In this document: positions 41,694 through 52,915 of the stretch, in pieces
Layout: each line of letters starts with the position of its first letter
Position numbering within the stretch: position 1 is the stretch's first letter
Assembly (NCBI GenBank): GCA_017395365.1
Contig: JAFPUN010000020.1
Span: 62,001-126,000, forward strand
DNA length: 64,000 bases
Direction of reading: 5' to 3'
Origin: Bacteroidales bacterium
GTDB taxonomy: Bacteria; Bacteroidota; Bacteroidia; Bacteroidales; F082
The notes under the pieces: model-generated
The model's input: the letters and a program-made list of their open reading frames with translations, nothing else
The model's database searches: none
What the model was told of the DNA's origin: nothing
Program-made: the position numbers and the translations under genes

Positions 41694-43229
41694 ATGAAAA
41701 TAAAGAGATTATTATTCTCCGTCATTGCCTTGGCTTTGGTGTCATTTGTCGCTCGAGCCCAGGATTCCAATACAGTAGTTGCATCTCACCCTTTAGAATG
41801 GAATATATGTAATGTTTTGAATATGCTACAGCAACGTAACGGTGACATTGTTACTGACATCGTCGTAGCTCACAGCAATGATCCTAATGGCGCTGATGTA
41901 CAGGTTTTGGGCGATTATGTCTTTAGGATATCGCCGTCCACTTTGCAAGTCACCGATACGCTTTTCTTGGCAGACACCATGCCTCCATTCTATCTGTATG
42001 CCAGAGACCCTCGAGGCGAGGGTAACATACGAGCCAACATCGAACCCGATGGCGAAGGCAACACCCAACTCCGCATCGCACACTTCACTGACGGCGACCT
42101 TCGCGTCGACCATGAACTTGATGTGGTCGTTCCGCTGTGTGAAGGCGAAGCTTCTGGAGATATTTATAGTCAATTTTTGGATTGTCAAGGTAATATGATT
42201 ATAAAGTACTATAGGACGACCAATCCTGGTGAATATGAAGGACACATCGCACGTTACGATGTCGAGGGCAACCTGCTGTACGATGCAATAATCCCTGGGT
42301 CCCAAAATTACATTAGGTCAATGGAAGTGTATAAGGAGTCGCCCTTGGAATACTGCCAATGGAGGAAGGGCGGTAACGGAAACTTGAACTTCTATGTGCT
42401 TGATTCAACTTTCCAACTAAAGAACACCTATATCATCAATAAGGTCATATCTGGGTCGGTGAATCCAATTATAGAAGAGACTTTCGATTTTTACTCTTCC
42501 AATTCCAACTCTACATTTGTAGTCCCTGATGGAGATGACTTGCTTGTGGCGGCTTATTATGAACGATTTGAACAAGGCGTGACGCCGGAATATGGCGTAG
42601 CCGCTGCTCGCTACGACTTACGCACCATGCAGAGAAAGGCACTTGTACAGTTCAACGACTATCCTGGCACAGATGCCACAGCAAAATGCTTCGGTTTCCA
42701 AAAGATGCCCGATGGCACAGTTTATCTCCTTTATCGGGAAGTGGGTATGCCCCCCAAGTTTTGGATGACTGTGGTTAAGATGGACTCAAACCTCAATGTG
42801 GAGTGGAAACGCTATTGCGAGACGCCAGATGAACTGCTGGATGTCAATCCCTATGGGACAGACATGTCCATCACGGTCGAGGACGAAGAAGGCATGATAA
42901 ATGGTTTCGTTTGTTCATGGACCCACCTGGATAGTGCTATCCATATTCTCCTCACCCACGACGGTATTCCCGCTTCAGTAAAGGGAGGCATGGAGGTGCG
43001 CCCCTACATGTTCTACCCCAACCCCGCCCAAGACCAACTCCACCTGCAGTACTCGCCCGATGTGCAGCCCAAGCAAATCGAACTCTACGACCTGCAAGGC
43101 CGCCTCGTGCGCTCGCAAGGCAACGCCTTCGAGACCTTCGACCTCGGCCAATTGCCTGCCGGCACCTACACGCTCCGCGTCGCCATGGAGGACGGACAGG
43201 TGTTCTCGGATAAGGTGGTGAAAGAGTAA
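41694..43229 (+). CDS. T9SS-secreted protein with type A sorting domain (paralog 2)
   Basis: 511 residues with a signal peptide (SVIALALVSFVARA|Q) and the same blade pattern as the preceding gene (QRNGDIVTDIVVAHSNDPNG; PFYLYARDPRGEGNIRANIE; VAAARYDLRTMQRKALVQFN; WMTVVKMDSNLNVEWKRYCE). The C-terminal sorting domain differs from that of paralog 1 by only a few residues, while the body is much more diverged. A tandem duplicate whose tail has been homogenised. Secreted by T9SS; function unknown. Confidence 0.85.
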   Translation: MKIKRLLFSVIALALVSFVARAQDSNTVVASHPLEWNICNVLNMLQQRNGDIVTDIVVAHSNDPNGADVQVLGDYVFRISPSTLQVTDTLFLADTMPPFYLYARDPRGEGNIRANIEPDGEGNTQLRIAHFTDGDLRVDHELDVVVPLCEGEASGDIYSQFLDCQGNMIIKYYRTTNPGEYEGHIARYDVEGNLLYDAIIPGSQNYIRSMEVYKESPLEYCQWRKGGNGNLNFYVLDSTFQLKNTYIINKVISGSVNPIIEETFDFYSSNSNSTFVVPDGDDLLVAAYYERFEQGVTPEYGVAAARYDLRTMQRKALVQFNDYPGTDATAKCFGFQKMPDGTVYLLYREVGMPPKFWMTVVKMDSNLNVEWKRYCETPDELLDVNPYGTDMSITVEDEEGMINGFVCSWTHLDSAIHILLTHDGIPASVKGGMEVRPYMFYPNPAQDQLHLQYSPDVQPKQIELYDLQGRLVRSQGNAFETFDLGQLPAGTYTLRVAMEDGQVFSDKVVKE

Positions 43230-43320
43230 GATTTAAAAATAAAACGGAAATATTTTGTTTGAAACAAGTATTTTTCGTATTATTGCAGCATAAATGAACT
43301 GAATGATACGCTATGAATAG
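42999..43320 (+). repeat. Sorting-domain plus downstream-promoter repeat, copy 2
   Basis: Second copy of the block at 41350-41671; it runs from the T9SS tail of paralog 2 to the start codon region of the lipoprotein at 43313. Confidence 0.85.
43278..43285 (+). promoter_or_regulatory. -7 element (TATTATTG) for the lipoprotein at 43313
   Basis: TATTATTG in the duplicated block, 28 bp before the ATG. Confidence 0.5.
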
Positions 43321-44338
43321 GTTCCTGATAGTCCTTTGCCTGTCGTGGGCATTCCTTCTCGGGGCTTGCTCTACCGACATCGACCTCTATGCTGACTATA
43401 AGCAGGTGCCCGTCATATACGGCCTCCTCGATGCCAATGCCGACACCAATTTTGTCAAGATTACTAGGGTGTTTTATGTCCAAGGCGATGCCTATCAGGT
43501 GGCACAGAACCCCGACTCGAGCAACTACCCCGGCAAACTGGATGTCCGCCTCGTGGAGTACTGCAACGACGACAGTATCCGTGAAATCGTGCTCGACACC
43601 GTTACCATCCACGACAAACAGCCCGGCATCTTTTATGGTCCCAGCCAGAAACTGTATTACACTACCGAGCCTCTCGGCCAGAATACCAAGAACAATCAAT
43701 ACAGCTATTGCCTGAAGGTCGTCCTTCCCGACAGGGTTCTGACCACCAAAGCCGACCTCGTGGGCAACGACAAATTCGAGGTGCAGAGTCTGGCCCTCAA
43801 TTTCTCCAAGGAATACATCGGTGCCGTGTCGCGCCAGTTCCTGTTTCGTCCAGCCGTCAAAGGCGCGTTCTATCAGGTTACGTTCTCGTTTACCTTCTTG
43901 GAACAACGCGAGCCCGACGGCGACTCGGTGCCTCGCACCATGTCGTGGGAGGTGGGCACCTTCACCGATGATGATTTCTCCATGCACATGGATGGCGATG
44001 CCTATGTGATCCTATATCGTCCAGAGGACTTTTATGCGAATTTGAGAGAATTCGTGGGCGACGACACCACTTTGCTTGATGTGCAGCGCTTTATCGGTGA
44101 CTATCCCGCCGAAGTCACCATCGTGGCAGGTGGCGAGAACCTGCGCCAATATGTCTACAACAACAATACCGAAAACGGTTTCTCGCAGGGCGACAACGAG
44201 TTTTCGCTCATCGACGGTGGCTATGGCGTGTTCTCGTCGCGAATGACGATGAGGCGCAGGGTAAGGCTGGCAGGCGAGACTGTGCCCGACCTCGTGGACA
44301 TGAGCCACTGGCGTTTCAAATTTATTGGGGGAGAATAA
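43313..44338 (+). CDS. DUF4249-like lipoprotein
   Basis: 341 residues. Lipobox FLLGAC|S. The N-terminal part VPVIYGLLDANADTNFVKIT, followed by RVFYVQGDAYQVAQNPDSSN, looks like the Bacteroidota DUF4249 style of beta-sandwich lipoproteins that often accompany TonB-dependent receptors. The C-terminal half contains REFVGDDTTLLDVQRFIGDY and ends DMSHWRFKFIGGE. No receptor gene is adjacent here. Family call is tentative; envelope location is firm. Confidence 0.7.
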   Translation: MNRFLIVLCLSWAFLLGACSTDIDLYADYKQVPVIYGLLDANADTNFVKITRVFYVQGDAYQVAQNPDSSNYPGKLDVRLVEYCNDDSIREIVLDTVTIHDKQPGIFYGPSQKLYYTTEPLGQNTKNNQYSYCLKVVLPDRVLTTKADLVGNDKFEVQSLALNFSKEYIGAVSRQFLFRPAVKGAFYQVTFSFTFLEQREPDGDSVPRTMSWEVGTFTDDDFSMHMDGDAYVILYRPEDFYANLREFVGDDTTLLDVQRFIGDYPAEVTIVAGGENLRQYVYNNNTENGFSQGDNEFSLIDGGYGVFSSRMTMRRRVRLAGETVPDLVDMSHWRFKFIGGE

Positions 44339-44353
44339 AAACCAAGAAAACCA

Positions 44354-44418
44354 AGGTCCTTGAGCTTGTCGAAGGGCCGTTACCAGAACGAACGGCCCTT
44401 CGACAGGCTCAGGGACCT
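44354..44418 (+). repeat. CTTCGACA palindrome acting as terminator between convergent genes
   Basis: AGGTCCTTGAGCTTGTCGAA then GGGCCGTT pairs with AACGGCCCTTCGACAGGCTC then AGGGACCT, followed by GTTTTT. The CCTTCGACA(A/G)GCTCAGG arm is a palindrome type seen widely in bacterial genomes. It lies between the convergent lipoprotein and MoxR genes. Confidence 0.8.
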
Positions 44419-44428
44419 GTTTTTACTT

Positions 44429-45390
<962 letters not shown>

Positions 45391-45394
<4 letters not shown>

Positions 45395-46770
45395 TGAAAG
45401 TTCCAATCGTAGTAAAAATTGTTGTTCTTGTAGGTGTCGTCCAAGCGGATATAGGCTTTGGCGGCCTTGTCTTTCACCCATTTGCCGATGGCTTCTTGGC
45501 GTTTCTGGCCCATGGCCCAGTTTTGGATGAGACTGTAGTCATCCTTGAGGTTGGCCTGGTGGGCTTCTGTCTTCCGTTTCACCATGACGAGGCGGAAGGC
45601 GTCGTTGTTCTCGTTGGTGGTCATCGGCACCGGGTCGCTCAACTCGCCCACTTCGAGGCGGCTGATGACGAAGGCGAGGTTCTTGTATTCTGGATAGCTG
45701 TTCTCCAACTCCTGCAGGTCCTGCATGCTGAGCCAATTGCCGCCCGTACCTGCATTGGTGAGGTAGCCGCCATTGCTCTTCGAGTCGTCGTCGCTGTATT
45801 TCTTGCAGGCTTCCTCAAAGGTCATGTCGCCATTGCGGATGAGTCGTGCCACGGAATCGAGTTGGTTTTGGGCTCTTTCAAGGGCTTCAACGGGTACCTT
45901 GGCGGTCAGCAGGATGTGGCGGCAGTTGATGGTCTCTCCTTTGCGCTCGATGAGCTGGATGATATGGAAACCGAACTGCGTTTCCACCACATCGGAGATT
46001 TCACCGTCGCGGAGGTTGAAGGCCACATTCTCAAACTCTGTGGCATACACGCCCTTGCCGGCAAAGCCGAGCTCGCCACCCTGACGGGCCGAGCCGGGGT
46101 CTTCGGAATAAAGGACGGCCATGGTAGAGAAACTGCTCTCGCCGTCGAGGATGCGCTTGCGGATCTGGTAAAGGCGGTCTTTCACCTGCAGCTTTTCGTC
46201 GATGCTGACAGGCGGACGCTTCACGATTTGCACAATCTCATAGCTGGGTTGGATGGTGGGCAGACTGTCCTTGGGGATGTCGTTGTAGAAGCTACGCACC
46301 TCTTTGGGTGTCACCACCACGTTTTCCATGATCTTCATCTGCACCTGCTCTTGAAGCATCTGGTCTTTCACGGCGTGACGCACCTCGTCCTTGATTTCCG
46401 ACATCGACTTGCCAAACTGTTCCTCCATCTTCTCTTGCGATCCGAGACGACTGACGAAATAGCGAATGCGTTGGTCCATCTGGGTTTCCACTTGGTCGTC
46501 GGTCACAGTGATGCTGTCCATCTCCGCTTGGTTGAGCATGAGTTTTTGGAGCATCAGGTCTTCCAAGATGCGGGTGCGCACTTCTTGACCGGTGCCTTCG
46601 GCCATGCCTTGAAGGCGGTATTGGATGTATTGGTTCTCAATGTCGGATTGCAGGATGATGTTCTTTCCGACTACGGCCACCACCTTGTCGACCACTTGAG
46701 GCTCACGGTTTTGTGCCATCATCGGCAGAGCCAAAAACAGTAGTGCTATGATAATCCAGTTTCTTTTCAT
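45391..46770 (-). CDS. surA: SurA-type periplasmic peptidyl-prolyl isomerase
   Basis: 459 residues with a signal peptide (IIALLFLALPMMA|Q). A SurA_N helical chaperone domain (VDKVVAVVGKNIILQSDIEN) is followed by two rotamase/PpiC domains (SEDPGSARQGGELGFAGKGV with TQFGFHIIQLIERK; CRHILLTAKV...KYSDDDSKSNGGYLTNAG). It chaperones outer-membrane proteins to BamA. ATG 46770 is chosen because it begins the signal peptide; ten codons upstream lie in an ATTCAAN repeat. Confidence 0.92.
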
Positions 46771-46777
46771 TATTTCA

Positions 46778-46865
46778 GGATTCAAAGATTCAATATTCAA
46801 TATTCAAGATTCAAAATTCAAAGATTGGCAACTAGCTACTGGCTACTGGCCATTGGCAGACACTC
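46778..46865 (+). repeat. ATTCAAN and CTACTGG heptamer arrays
   Basis: A run of ATTCAAT, ATTCAAT, ATTCAAG, ATTCAAA units (46785-46825) is followed by CAACTAG, CTACTGG, CTACTGG, CCATTGG. A right-arm trace (GCCAGAAGCC) is near 46973. Between them sits a hairpin like the CCGCAATGACG repeats (46878-46944), so elements appear nested in this ~295-bp gap. Confidence 0.65.
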
Positions 46866-46982
46866 CAGCACTCTAGGAGATTGCGGAACCTTAATCCCCC
46901 GCCCTTAGGGCACCCCCTTGTAAGGGGGAGGTCCGCAATGACGCTTTGGGTAGAGGCCTATAGTCTGCAACTGCCAGAAGCC

Positions 46983-47080
46983 CATTCCACATTCAGCATT
47001 CCACATTCCACATTCCACATTCCATATTCTTCATTCAGCATTCCACATTCAGCATTCCTCATTCCTCATTCCGCATTCAA
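46983..47080 (-). repeat. Fourteen-unit heptamer array (CATTCNN)
   Basis: CATTCCA, CATTCAG, CATTCCA (four times), TATTCTT, CATTCAG, CATTCCA, CATTCAG, CATTCCT twice, CATTCCG, CATTCAA: fourteen exact 7-base steps. On the minus strand the last of these encode the final residues (LNAE) and TGA stop of the lipoprotein gene at 47066. Confidence 0.85.
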
Positions 47081-47941
47081 AGAAGGAGACCCAACATACA
47101 CTTCAAAGGCATGCTCTTTCTTCGCTTTCTCATAGATGGATGTCTGCATCTTCTCGATCAAGGCCTGTTTGCGCTGGGCGAGGATGACGCTCTTGATGTT
47201 GTCGCGCACCATCTCCAAAGGCGAGGTGCTCTCTTCCAGGAGGTAGTCGACAAAGCGCACCATATAGGTGTAATCGTTCGCTTCGAAGCAGACGAACTTA
47301 TTCTTTTTCAAGAAGCTCTCCGCATTAAAGATCTCGATGGGGATGATGTTGGTCAGCTCGTCCAAACGCATCCATTGGTCGACGTCCAAATAACTCTTGG
47401 CTGCGTAGTAGGTGGCCTGGATGTCGATGTTTTGCAGCATCAGCGTGTCGGGGTTGCTCATCAGTTTCTTGAGGTCTGCAATTTGTTTGCTGTCGCCTTG
47501 CGTGATGACGTAGGCCACCCTTACCATAGTGTTGCGCAGTTGGAAGTCTTCCTTGTTTTGTTCGTAGTAGTCGGCGATTTCATCTTCGCTGACGAGGGTG
47601 TCCAGTTTCTGGTTGATGAGTTGGCTTTCGTAGGCGTAGACGACAAGCGAGTTGCGGTATTCCTCCATCTGCTTGTCGAGGTCGAGCGCGTTTTTGTCGA
47701 GGTTGTTCTCGGCTTGGTGGAGGAGGACTTGTCGCCTGACCCACGAGTCGATGAAATTGCTGACGCGCTGGATACTGTCCAAGATAGGCGTACCTTCGGG
47801 CACGATGCCGTCGAGGTCCGACTCATAGAGGTACTTGCCGTAGCATTCGGCCACCACCACTTCCTTCGAACTCTTCTGGAAATAGTCGCAGCCTGCCAGC
47901 AGCAACATAAGGAGGATGCCGATGACGCCTAGCCTTCTCAT
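47066..47941 (-). CDS. PpiC/SurA-like lipoprotein
   Basis: 291 residues. Lipobox LLLAGC|D. The N-terminal half resembles a SurA/PrsA chaperone domain (NFIDSWVRRQVLLHQAENNL; LVVYAYESQLINQK), and VSEDEIADYYEQNKEDFQLR then VRVAYVITQGD recalls the entry into a PpiC domain, but the rotamase core itself is not clear, so enzymatic activity is doubtful. Its ATG overlaps the stop of the gene upstream (ATGA). The last four codons come from the heptamer array. Probably a lipid-anchored folding factor. Confidence 0.78.
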   Translation of the reverse strand: MRRLGVIGILLMLLLAGCDYFQKSSKEVVVAECYGKYLYESDLDGIVPEGTPILDSIQRVSNFIDSWVRRQVLLHQAENNLDKNALDLDKQMEEYRNSLVVYAYESQLINQKLDTLVSEDEIADYYEQNKEDFQLRNTMVRVAYVITQGDSKQIADLKKLMSNPDTLMLQNIDIQATYYAAKSYLDVDQWMRLDELTNIIPIEIFNAESFLKKNKFVCFEANDYTYMVRFVDYLLEESTSPLEMVRDNIKSVILAQRKQALIEKMQTSIYEKAKKEHAFEVYVGSPSLNAE

Positions 47942-49956
47942 TGATACATCTTTCTGACTTTGTCCAAGACTTTCTCGTTGATTTTCACGGGATAGCGTTC
48001 CTTTAAGGCCTGCACCCACTTCTGTTCAAGCTCCACTTGATAGTCGGAGGTGACAAGACCGCGGGCTTCCCTTAGGGTCTTTTCTTCGGGACCGCGCACA
48101 TCCCTGATGCACACGATGGTGGTCGATTGGTCGACCGTGGAGGGGATCTCATTACGCACGCCCACTTTCCATTCGGTTTGGTCGACATATTGGTTGTCGC
48201 CCCTCTGATAGTAGTTTTTGCGCACGAAGGTGTATCTGATGGAGTCGCGAAGGATGACGTTTTTCAGGCTGTCGAGTTCGATGCCGCTGTCCAGCAAGGC
48301 TTTCACTGCGGGTAACGACTCGGGGCGTGTCACGGTGATGATGGTGGCTTGTGCGCGTTCACCCCACATATATTTGGAGGCATTGCGGGCATGGAACTCT
48401 TGCAGACCGAGGGTGTCTTTGACGGCCTTGTCCCACACCTCGAGGTTCATGAGGTCGAAGAGCATGATGCCGTCCTTGTATTCTTGCACCAAAGCCTTGA
48501 ATTCGGGGTATTTCTCCTCGAGGTGGCTGTCGGCGTAGTTCATCACGGTCTCGTTGCAGAAGTTCTCATAGAGTTGGTAAGCGTAGGTGGCCGGCGTGAC
48601 GAAACGTTGCTTGGTCATGTGGTTGTTGATGTAGTCGATGAAGTCGCTCACCTTGGTGGGCTCGCCTTGTAGGCTGAAGAGGACATCGTTCATCTTCACG
48701 TTGTCGGCAGGCTTGTAGGCCTTGTCCAAGATGGTGCTGTCGACGGTGGCCAGGAAAGCCTCCACGTTCTTGTCGTTCTGCTTGAATTTGTATTCATTGC
48801 GCACTTGCTTGAGCACCAGCTCTTCCGACTTCTTTGAACGCATGTCTTTCTCGATGCGTTCGGAGAGGCCTTGTCTTTCCTTCTCAAAGGAGTATACGCC
48901 GGAAGTGTTGAGCAGCTTGATGATGTGGAAGCCGTAGTTGGTGCGCACGGGCTTTGCAATCTCGTTGACTTTTACCGATTTGCAAGCTTCGATAAATTCG
49001 GGAACGATGCGGCTGACGGTGAATTGGCTCAAAGTGCCGTTGTGGGCCGCCGTGCCTTTGTCGTCGCTGTATTGTTTCACCATCTCGTTCCAGTTCTTGC
49101 CGTCATTTTCTATCAGTTGGGCATAGATGTTGTCGGCTTTCAGTTTCATGTTGGCGACATCTTCTTCTGGAGCGTCGAAGGGCAGTTGGAGGAAGATATG
49201 GGCGGCTTGTATGTTGCCCATGGCATCGGTCACGCTCTGCACTTTGATGAGATGGTAGCCGAAGTCGCTGCGCACGGGCATCGAGATCTCTCCTTCTTTG
49301 GTGTTGTAGGCGCCAGTCTCAAAGGGGTAGACCATATCGAAGACGGTGAAATAGCCGAGGTCGCCGTGGTTGCCGGGACGGGCAGGTCCTTCGGCAGAGG
49401 CTTTGACATCGCGGGCAGATGGGTCGTCGGAGTATTGGTCGGCGAGTTTGGCGAAATCCTCGCCTTTGAGGGCTTTCTTACGGATGTCCATGGCCTTGTT
49501 GTAGGCTTTCAGCGTGTCAGAAGGCAAGGCGTTCTTGTCGCAGCGGATGAGGATGTGCGAGGCGCGGATGTCCTTCTGCTTGCGTTGGTAGGCCTCCTCG
49601 ATGAGTTCCTCGGTAATGTCGTCGCTACTCATGAAAGGCTTGGCGAGTTGCTTGCGGTAGCCGGCCAGTTCCGATTGGAATTTGGCGCTGGTGTCGAGCT
49701 GAAGACGCTCGGCTTCCATCACCTTCATGCGGAAAGTGGTGAACAGGTCGAGGTATTCGTCAACGGATTTCTTCTCGATGACATCGCTCTTGAGGTTGTT
49801 CTTGTAATACACGTCGCAGAACTCCTTTACGGTAACGTCTTGGTCGCCGATGGTCATCAAGACCTGCTTGTCGAGTTTCGACTGCGCGCAGGCAAAAAAG
49901 GATGGCATGAGGAATGATGCCAACACAAAGGTTTTCAAAAGGTTGAACTTTTTCAT
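47938..49956 (-). CDS. Large periplasmic peptidyl-prolyl isomerase with two PpiC domains
   Basis: 672 residues. Signal sequence MKKFNLLKTFVLASFLMPSF then FAC|AQ, which could be cleaved by either peptidase. A SurA_N-like domain (~25-125), a first rotamase domain (RASHILIRCDK...YSDDPSARD...GDLGYFTVFDMVYPFE), a second (AAHIFLQLP...YSDDKGTAAHNGTLSQF...GFHIIKLLN) and a C-terminal ~300-residue helical part. First gene of the minus-strand envelope-chaperone operon. The three chaperones here probably share or divide the load of surface-protein folding. Confidence 0.88.
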   Translation of the reverse strand: MKKFNLLKTFVLASFLMPSFFACAQSKLDKQVLMTIGDQDVTVKEFCDVYYKNNLKSDVIEKKSVDEYLDLFTTFRMKVMEAERLQLDTSAKFQSELAGYRKQLAKPFMSSDDITEELIEEAYQRKQKDIRASHILIRCDKNALPSDTLKAYNKAMDIRKKALKGEDFAKLADQYSDDPSARDVKASAEGPARPGNHGDLGYFTVFDMVYPFETGAYNTKEGEISMPVRSDFGYHLIKVQSVTDAMGNIQAAHIFLQLPFDAPEEDVANMKLKADNIYAQLIENDGKNWNEMVKQYSDDKGTAAHNGTLSQFTVSRIVPEFIEACKSVKVNEIAKPVRTNYGFHIIKLLNTSGVYSFEKERQGLSERIEKDMRSKKSEELVLKQVRNEYKFKQNDKNVEAFLATVDSTILDKAYKPADNVKMNDVLFSLQGEPTKVSDFIDYINNHMTKQRFVTPATYAYQLYENFCNETVMNYADSHLEEKYPEFKALVQEYKDGIMLFDLMNLEVWDKAVKDTLGLQEFHARNASKYMWGERAQATIITVTRPESLPAVKALLDSGIELDSLKNVILRDSIRYTFVRKNYYQRGDNQYVDQTEWKVGVRNEIPSTVDQSTTIVCIRDVRGPEEKTLREARGLVTSDYQVELEQKWVQALKERYPVKINEKVLDKVRKMYQ

Positions 49957-50008
49957 TTCTGGTATTCGTTGTTTGCTTGTTAATTCAATAAACGCGGATT
50001 GTAGGATA

Positions 50009-50416
50009 TTATTTCAAAGCGCCTTCCACTTCGAGACCTTCGGTGAGGACGTGCAGGTCGGTGACGTCGACCTTCTCGAAAACGGATTGCACCTGTTCGA
50101 TTTGTCCGAGATGTAGGAGCAGATGGCTATCGGGCCTTTTCTCGATCAGGCCTTCTGGCACCTTGCCTTTCAGCAGGCTCAGCACGGTGGTGAGCATGGT
50201 GTCGGAGCCGAAGCCGGCGTCGAGTTGCAACAATAGGTCGCTGCCCATCAGCTCTTTGATGATGAGGTTGGCGGAGATGTCTTTCTTGATGAAGCCAAGA
50301 TTAAGAGGGTAGGACACCTTGACGGTTTTGTCGTTAACGAAGGCAAAGGACATCGCTTGTTGGGTCTTCTCTGTCAGCAGGTTTTCTATCTCGGGAAAAG
50401 AAATTGAAGCTTTCAT
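50009..50416 (-). CDS. Conserved-looking cytoplasmic protein of unknown function
   Basis: 135 residues, no signal peptide or membrane helix. It starts MKASISFPEIENLLTEKTQQ and has alternating strands (SFAFVNDKTVKVSYPL; DSHLLLHLGQIEQVQSVFEK) and VTDLHVLTEGLEVEGALK at the end, giving an alpha+beta impression. It lies 52 bp upstream of the isomerase operon on the same strand and may be co-transcribed. I do not recognise a family. Confidence 0.65.
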   Translation of the reverse strand: MKASISFPEIENLLTEKTQQAMSFAFVNDKTVKVSYPLNLGFIKKDISANLIIKELMGSDLLLQLDAGFGSDTMLTTVLSLLKGKVPEGLIEKRPDSHLLLHLGQIEQVQSVFEKVDVTDLHVLTEGLEVEGALK

Positions 50417-50454
50417 ATTTTTATTTGTTGTTTACACGAATTCCCACAAATATA

Positions 50455-50699
50455 TCACGAATTCTCATAAATAAATTCTTCCTCCGCTAATTCTTCATCA
50501 TTCCAGTTGACTTGTTCGGGAAATAGTAGGTTCATTTCTTTGTCAAGCAAAATGCAAGCGTTTCTTTTTCTGCCAATTCCATACAAAGAGCTTCGTTATA
50601 CAAAGGCTCCAACAACCCCCAGCTCAACTCTCTGTGGACTGTCATCGCCGAACCTATTATTTTGTAAACGATATCCTTATACTTTTTGAAATCAAGCAT
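50455..50699 (-). pseudogene. GxxExxY family protein remnant
   Basis: From ATG 50699 the minus strand reads MLDFKKYKDIVYKIIGSAMT then VHRELSWGLLEPLYNEALCM, the typical N-terminus of GxxExxY proteins (normally ~125-140 residues), and stops at codon 56 (50532). The neighbouring frame then reads LDKEMNLLFPEQVNWNDEEL to a stop at 50455, which looks like the C-terminal end of the same family. The middle ~80 residues are missing, so this is an internal deletion with frameshift. Both sides carry ATTCGTG/CACGAAT repeats. Confidence 0.65.
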
Positions 50700-50771
50700 T
50701 GCTGAAAAAGAATGATTTAATAATTCGTGGTCAATTCATGGTTAATTCATGAAAATTCGTGTTTAATAAGA

Positions 50772-52259
<1,488 letters not shown>

Positions 52260-52267
52260 TTAATCTG

Positions 52268-52275
52268 CAAAGGTA
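52268..52275 (-). promoter_or_regulatory. guaB: guaB promoter -7 element (TACCTTTG)
   Basis: CAAAGGTA on the plus strand, 24 bp upstream of the guaB ATG. Confidence 0.65.
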
Positions 52276-52310
52276 CGGTTTTTTTCGATTGTATTGGTGG
52301 TTATGGGCCT

Positions 52311-52346
52311 AAAAAATGGCAAAAGCCACCGAAAACGATGGCTTTT
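52311..52346 (-). terminator. tmRNA terminator
   Basis: On the minus strand AAAGCCATCG-TTTT-CGGTGGCTTTT followed by a T run (plus-strand AAAAAA at 52311-52316), immediately 3' of ssrA. Confidence 0.8.
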
Positions 52347-52358
52347 GTGTTCAAAAAG

Positions 52359-52756
52359 TGGAGATGGAGGGAGTCGAACCCTCGTCCAAACAAGGAACCC
52401 CCAGGCTTTCTACATGCTTATTCCGCTATTGGTTTTCGTGCCGTGCAAGGGAGCGAACGCCCTAAACGCGACCTTATCTCCTAAATCTCACCCACGCGTC
52501 GGAGCTCCGCGCGAGCTATCCCGAAATTGATTAGCACCCCGTGCTCAGGCCGGAATCAGGCATCTCCACCTGCGGGATGTTTCGTCCCCCCACCTTGTGA
52601 GCGGATTAAGCCAGTAATCCACTGTACTTCGATTAGGCAGCGAAAGCGTAGTTATTCTCGCCAATTATTCTTTTGCAGTCAAGATTAACGAGCGTCACTG
52701 CGAGGCTCGGCATGCTTACATGACAATTCATCTTGCTGTCAAAACCATACATCCCC
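52359..52756 (-). ncRNA. ssrA: Transfer-messenger RNA (tmRNA)
   Basis: About 398 nt. The 5' end GGGGATGTATGG pairs with the 3' CATCTCC, and the tRNA-like T arm reads GAGGGTTCGACTCCC. The tag frame at 52633-52662 reads GENNYAFAA then TAA; other Bacteroidales tags are of the GENNYALAA type. The 3' CCA is not encoded. It rescues stalled ribosomes and marks the incomplete peptide for proteolysis. A 5' leader of ~100 nt appears to be transcribed and removed. Confidence 0.95.
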
Positions 52757-52760
52757 TTGT

Positions 52761-52795
52761 TTAGTTTAGAGTTTAGTGTTGAGAGTTTAGAGTAG
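52761..52795 (-). repeat. Heptamer array in the tmRNA precursor leader
   Basis: Five 7-base steps on the plus strand (TTAGTTT, AGAGTTT, AGTGTTG, AGAGTTT, AGAGTAG) directly 5' of ssrA, next to a GGGGCAGACC...GTCTGCCC palindrome (52795-52818). Confidence 0.65.
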
Positions 52796-52866
52796 GGGCA
52801 GACCTGTGTGTCTGCCCGCTACCTTGTATTGACAGTTCTAATTTGTCATCTTCAAAGAACGAGCTG

Positions 52867-52874
52867 CAAAAGTA
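52867..52874 (-). promoter_or_regulatory. ssrA: ssrA promoter -7 element (TACTTTTG)
   Basis: CAAAAGTA on the plus strand, about 110 bp upstream of the mature tmRNA 5' end. Confidence 0.55.
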
Positions 52875-52915
52875 CAGCTATTTTCATTACCCCGCAAGGG
52901 GAGAGGCGCTATTTT

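Noticed and set aside
46983..47080. CRISPR-like short repeats
   Set aside because: The repeats are 7-bp units with no spacers and no cas genes nearby.
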